Shown piece after piece: positions 58,951 through 64,000 of a stretch of 64,000 nt of DNA (its first letter is position 1; every line of letters starts with the position of its first letter). Location of the stretch: contig JALPQD010000054.1 of the NCBI GenBank assembly GCA_023101885.1, positions 1,228,893 through 1,292,892 on the forward strand, in the 5' to 3' direction. The DNA comes from Typhlomys cinereus (Eukaryota > Chordata > Mammalia > Rodentia > Platacanthomyidae). The notes under the pieces were generated by a model. The model worked only from the letters and a program-made list of their open reading frames with translations. It had not been told where the DNA came from and did not search any database. A program made the translations under genes and the position numbers.

Positions 58951-60955
58951 GGAGAGGGAAAAGGAGAGGGAGGAGGGAGGGGAGAGAGAAAAAAGCAAGA
59001 AAGAGAGAAAGGAAGGATAGTAACAACTTAGAAGGGAATTTAAAGCTCTCATATGAAGTTATACCGTTTTATGTACATGACAGAGTCTCATGTAACTCTA
59101 TCTAACCTCAAACTATGTAGTCATGGCTGGCCTTGAACTCCTGATCCTCTTTCTTCAGCCTCCCCTACACTGGAATTACAGTTATGCACCATCACTTCTT
59201 ATCTCTGAAACCATATTCTTTTTGATATATCCATTAACTACGAAACTAAAAAGTCTCTGGTTTGCAGTGAACAAAAACTGTATTTCTGAAGAAAAATATA
59301 GGAACTTCTGAGTGCTATATACATGATATAGAAAAATGATAGTAACACCTCTCCAGTAAATTAGTCATTAGAACTTGTCCTAATATTCAGAAAGCTACAG
59401 AGGAAATTAATTTGGAGTGCTAGGGACTGCTTTAAATATATAATTCCATGAATCTGAATGACACCAGTACAATGGTCCAACAAAAGCAAAAGATCAGACT
59501 TAATCTAACAGGTGAGTTCTATTCCTTTTCAGTTTTACTACATACATATAACCTAACAACATTCAAAAAGGAAAAACAGCCAGGCATGGTGATACATACC
59601 TGTAACTCAGCACGAGGGAGGCTGAGTCAAAGAGAATGGAGACTACAAGTCCATCTTGGACTAAACATATTGAGTTTGAAGTCAGTCAGGGCAACATAGT
59701 GAGACACTGTCTTAAAGGGAAGGGGAGGAAAAGGAAGATGAGGGCTACATACAGAATGATAAAAACTAATTAACTGTGGAGACCAACAATTCAGAAGCAA
59801 GCATTCTCATCCTATAAGGGAAGGAATTGCTGCAAAGAAGCCCTCTACCTCTGTCCATGAATTCTACAGCAAATGGTCCCCAAGAGTTGGCTGTCAGGTA
59901 AATATAAAACATCCAAGATTTCAAAGTTAACAACTGCTTTGCATAACACATGACCTTTTCAGTCTACTTGGTGACTTCTTTCATGTATGCCAAGGCCATA
60001 CACTAATAAAATAGGTCATCTACCTGCCCCAATTTTTTTGAAACAGTATTTATTATAGCCCAGGCTTGCCTCAAACTCACTATGCAGTCAAAGATGACCT
60101 TGAACTCCCAATCCTCCTGCCTCCACCTCCCAAGGGTTGAGATTATAGGTGTGTGCAACTACAACTGGTTTATGCAGTGCTAAGGATCAAACTCAGGGCT
60201 TGGACCATACTAGGTAAGCACTCTACCATCTGAGCTACATACACAACCTTCCTAATAACTTCTAAAGTTGTAAAGTACCTAAAAAGCAAAGTAGAAGTTG
60301 TTACTATCAAGGTACTTATGATAGAGGCAGTATTACATTGAAGCATTTAGGGTTTGTAGAATTTGTGACAAAGTACAAAGCAACTCATCTGTAGGAGGTG
60401 ATCTGAGGAGGAAGTTGAAGTTCTGCTTGAGTTAGATGAACAGACTCAACAAATGATCAGTATGACTTCATTATCAGCATTTGGCCTGTAGCCAAAATAA
60501 CGAAGTCAGTGGCAGCACACAGAGGAATAGAACTCAGTTCCTAACTTCTAGTCCTGTTTTGTTCACTAAATAAAATTGAATTTACTTCCATTATTTTTTT
60601 ATTTGGTTTTATGAGACAGCAGCTTACTATGTGACTTTGGCTGGTCTCGAACTTCCGTATGATCCTTTTGGCTCTGTGCCTGTCTGGAGGCTGAGACTAT
60701 AAGTATGTGTCAAGATTTAACTAGATTACTTGGTGATGGAAGATGTATCACTAGAATTTAGGATCCTCCTCTAATAAATTCTAGACAAAAGAACCACAAA
60801 AATAATCCCTAACCCCCCCCTTTCAGCTCCTATGACAATTTGACTTCTACCAAGTTAGTGTTAGCAATCCTAACTCATCCCCCAACCCCCTCACCCATGT
60901 CTTGTGCAAGCCAGGCAAATACTCTTCCACTGTGCTCCATCCATCCCCAGTTTTT

Positions 60956-60987
<32 letters not shown>

Positions 60988-62120
60988 TTGAGACAGGGCC
61001 TTAATCTGTAGGCCAAGCTAGCTTCCAATTTGTGGGTAATCCTCCTGATTGAGTTAAAGTGAGCACACCAAGACTCAAACTGCATGATGAACACTGTACT
61101 AAAGCTTCAGCTAGAAGCTGTTGAAATTAGGTTGGTATTTGACACCTGTAATCCCAGTAATCGGGAGACTAAAGCAGGTTGATTGCCATAAATTCACTGT
61201 CATAGTGAGTTACAGACCTCGTCTAGAGCAAAAAAGGATGTAGGTCAGTTGGTAGTTATGATGCAGATATAAAGCCTCATAAATTGTGCATAGTGACAAA
61301 ACTGAGAAAATGAAGGCGGGGGGGGGGGGGATCAGTAGCCATCCTCTGTTACATTAGGATACCTAGGATACATAAGACCCTATCTTAAAAAAGAATCTTA
61401 ACACCTGAATGTGGTGGTCCATGCCTACAATCCTAACACTTGGGAGGTTCAAGCAAGCTCGTTCTAGGCTTTCCTGGGCTATAGAGGCCCTGTCCAAAAA
61501 TAAAAAACACTGGGCATGGTGCTCATGTCTAGATCAGGAGTTCAAAGCTAATCTCAGGTATGTAGTCAGTTCAAAACCAGCCTGGGCTACTTATGATTCT
61601 CTCTCAAAAGCAACACATACACATACAAAACAAACAAGCTGGCATTATGGCTCACCCCTGTAATACCAGCACCCAAGTAACTGCAGTAAGAGGATTCCTA
61701 TGAGTTTGAGTACAGTGTACACTAGTCAGATCATCTTTAAAAAAATACAAAAGATCCCTAGTGAAGAATAATCATATTTCTACAATATAGTTTTAAGATT
61801 TTCTCAGAACATCTGAGAGATGGAAGGAGAAAATACCTATGCAGTTGTCACTTTTTCATTTCCATGTGTGTGGAAGTGCATGTGTGTATACATGTGGAGG
61901 CCTATGGGTAATATCCAGAACCATCTTCTATTACTCTTGTACTTTACTGTCATAAGACTGGGTCTCTAAACCCAAAGTGTCCCTCAGGACCAGTCTGAAT
62001 CTGGCTCTTCAGCTTCTCAGGATTCCCAGTCTCCACCTTCTGGGACTGTGATTACAGGTGAACCAGACAGGCATTTTGTGTAATCTAGAGATCTCAGGTC
62101 CTTTTCCTTGCACTTCAAGT
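58951..62120. other. intergenic, old B1-type fragments
   Basis: Contains B1-like pieces near 59575-59725 (sense), 60035-60180 and 60595-60720 (antisense), and 61400-61510, a TTTTG run (60958-60985) and a G run (61318-61331). It has fewer young SINEs than the left side. No coding region seen. Confidence 0.6.
61318..61331 (+). repeat. G homopolymer
   Basis: At least 13 consecutive G. Length in the assembly may be unreliable. Confidence 0.8.
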
Positions 62121-63100
62121 GATTTTTCTGCTGGACCATCCCCCAGTCTACTCACACAACATAATGAAAACTTTTATTAATAAAAGAAGCAGTTCTTCAA
62201 TTCTGAAGAAACAACTCGGAAGACACTTTCACAGATCTTGCTGTGGAATTGAACTATATGTAATTGGTACTGAGATTTATTACAAGGTACACAAAAAGAT
62301 AACATTTGCATTATCCTCCTACTTCAAAGTCTATCTAGGCATATTACCTGACTTCATAACTATAAAACTATCATTTGAATATATCTCAGGCCACAAATCT
62401 CTCTGGAGTTATATTTCATACAATAGGAAACAAGAGGATTTAATCTGTAATTCAGTCAGGGAACAAGCATATTACACTTCAGCTTTTTAGAAGCTAGTAT
62501 ACCTATAACTTCACATTGTGAGTTTATTCTTTCAAAGCAGGTCCCTTCTACATAAGAATACATTTAAAGTAGATCAAAACTGCCATTTCTACTTAGGTAC
62601 CTTTTATATCTACAGAAGTGATACCCTAGGTATCATGCAACGATAAAATACTCCATTTAGTTGATGGAACGAAATCTTTAAACTGGCAAGATTGTGTAGT
62701 CTCACAAAGATCCCACTGGAATTAGTCCATTTCCCCCTGTATAAATGCAGTCATTTCTCCTAAAAGTTTTGGTTAAAAGTTACAGCTCGAATTTCAAAGT
62801 GCAAACAGATGTTCTTGAAGCATCAGAAATGGGCCACTCCATTTCTATTCCTGGTTCATGGTGTCTGAATTATTTTGTGTCCCAACCCTGTAGAAAGGTC
62901 AGAACCCCATCCCTTTGGTGTAAACTTTCAAGAGAAGTGGAACAGAACACTTTAGGAGTTTCCAAAAGTGGATGGCGACAGGCGAGGTCAGGTCAATTCC
63001 GGGGAGTCTGGGCTGGATGGGAGAAATCTTGAGGGCAAGAGCGCTCAGTGATCTCCAAGCATTGAGCTCGAGGTTCCCACGTGCCCTGATCTAGTTGGTC
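62121..63100. other. unique AT-rich segment
   Basis: No SINE recognised. Plus-strand ATTAATAAAAG near 62175 and TTTATT near 62523 give polyadenylation-like signals in either direction. It could be the end of a noncoding transcript opposite HEXIM2; function unknown. Confidence 0.35.
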
Positions 63101-63269
63101 CCAAGGGAGTTGGTGGTTGCTATAGTAGTTGGAGGGCTGTTCCTTGGTGTAAGGGGGAGGGTGTGGGGAAAGGTGGGTGCATCGGGCCCGGCGACCTCAG
63201 GTCTGACTACCACAGTGGAGGGCATGTGTTTGGAACACTAGAATTAGGAGTAGGGAATACGCCCAAGGC

Positions 63270-64000
63270 GGCTACTTGATGGGCTCTCCAGTTATGCAAA
63301 ACAGCAGACCCTAAGGTTATCATCAGTGAACGGCTACTTCTAGCTTCTGACTTAATAGAACGGACTATAAGAATTAAAGCCACCCTGCAGCCGGGGGGCC
63401 ACTTCTCCACCCTTCCGAGAGGACCGTTAGTGCTGGTGGAGAACGCCCACCGAGGAACCACGTCTGCCCCCCTGGATGGAAGAAATCGGATGAAAGGAGC
63501 GGTCTTCCGGGAACACGGGAGGGAACGGACCGGGCGACGCCGCAGGTGAGCCGCCTGGGACTGCAAGTCAGACTAGGACGTACTTTTGGCTGACGCTCGG
63601 TTTCTTGGTGCGTGTGCCATAAGGTTTGGTTGCCTGCACTGTTGCCTACAATAAATTTATCGACTCTGGAACCTGGCCCGTGTGCATATCCTCCTCGGCT
63701 CGCGTCAGTATGCGTCTAGAGAGAGCCGTCACCCCAGCCTTCCTCGCGAAGCCGGGGTCGGCAATCTGGCGTCGCCACCACCTCGGCCCGGCCGATGGGG
63801 GTTCGGCTAGGCTCGGCCTCGCCGCCACACCCTGGCCCGAGAGGTTCGGGGAGAGGCCCTGGCCGGCGTGCGGCCGCGGAATCTGTATCCCCGTCGGAGG
63901 CTCGGGAGAGGGAAGCCGTCTCATTGGCCCCTCTCCCTTGTTTTGGGGTCACGGGAAACAGACGGTAATTACCCAAGAATCCTGCTCTCTACGAGAGGAG
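63270..64000. promoter_or_regulatory. GC-rich promoter-like right edge
   Basis: CG-dense, SINE-free DNA, with a strong splice-donor-like CAG|GTGAGC at 63546 on the plus strand that could end a noncoding first exon. By gene order this is where HEXIM2 transcription could start, but no coding sequence is present. A plus-strand AATAAA lies at about 63651. Confidence 0.35.

Overview
This is a gene-rich piece of a rodent nuclear genome. The coding exons match mammalian proteins closely. Introns and intergenic DNA hold 7SL-derived B1-type elements, ID- and B3-like elements, and about 20 copies of a tRNA-headed SINE of the B2 superfamily whose body is not the mouse/rat B2 I know. I therefore read it as a rodent other than mouse or rat; jerboa-like or another non-murid lineage is possible, but the species is inference. 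Gene order NMT1 - PLCD3 - ACBD4 - HEXIM1 matches human 17q21.31 from memory, with HEXIM2 expected just beyond the right edge.

Layout: (1) 1-11,075, + strand: the last seven coding exons of NMT1 (protein N-myristoyltransferase 1), stop at 7,952, and a ~3.1 kb 3'UTR. (2) 11,076-13,017: convergent intergenic DNA with two SINEs. (3) 13,018-32,876, - strand: all 15 coding exons of PLCD3 (phospholipase C delta-3), including a 9.4 kb first intron and a 262-base AT-AC (U12-type) intron. (4) 32,877-34,804: GC-rich divergent promoter region shared with ACBD4. (5) 34,818-43,230, + strand: ACBD4 in nine coding exons, the last one after a 4.8 kb intron that ends in a 185-bp GCCGN repeat. (6) 43,230-47,680: SINE-rich DNA, then a CpG-rich region and the HEXIM1 promoter. 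(7) 47,687-51,360, + strand: the single-exon HEXIM1 gene (P-TEFb inhibitor) with a repeat-bearing 5'UTR and a long 3'UTR. (8) 51,400-64,000: SINE-rich intergenic DNA with a complete two-LTR MaLR-type element (56,746-58,950, antisense) and a GC-rich, promoter-like right edge.

The genes do not form an operon or pathway. They are independent housekeeping or signalling genes: protein lipidation (NMT1), PIP2 hydrolysis (PLCD3), acyl-CoA binding and organelle tethering (ACBD4) and transcription-elongation control (HEXIM1). I found no undescribed multi-gene system. The points most worth a second look are gene-structure oddities: the AT-AC intron, a GC-AG intron in NMT1, two small tandem duplications over exon ends in PLCD3, a one-base frame break in PLCD3 exon 1, repeated TTTAACCC motifs in the HEXIM1 5'UTR, and the GCCGN repeat next to the last ACBD4 exon.
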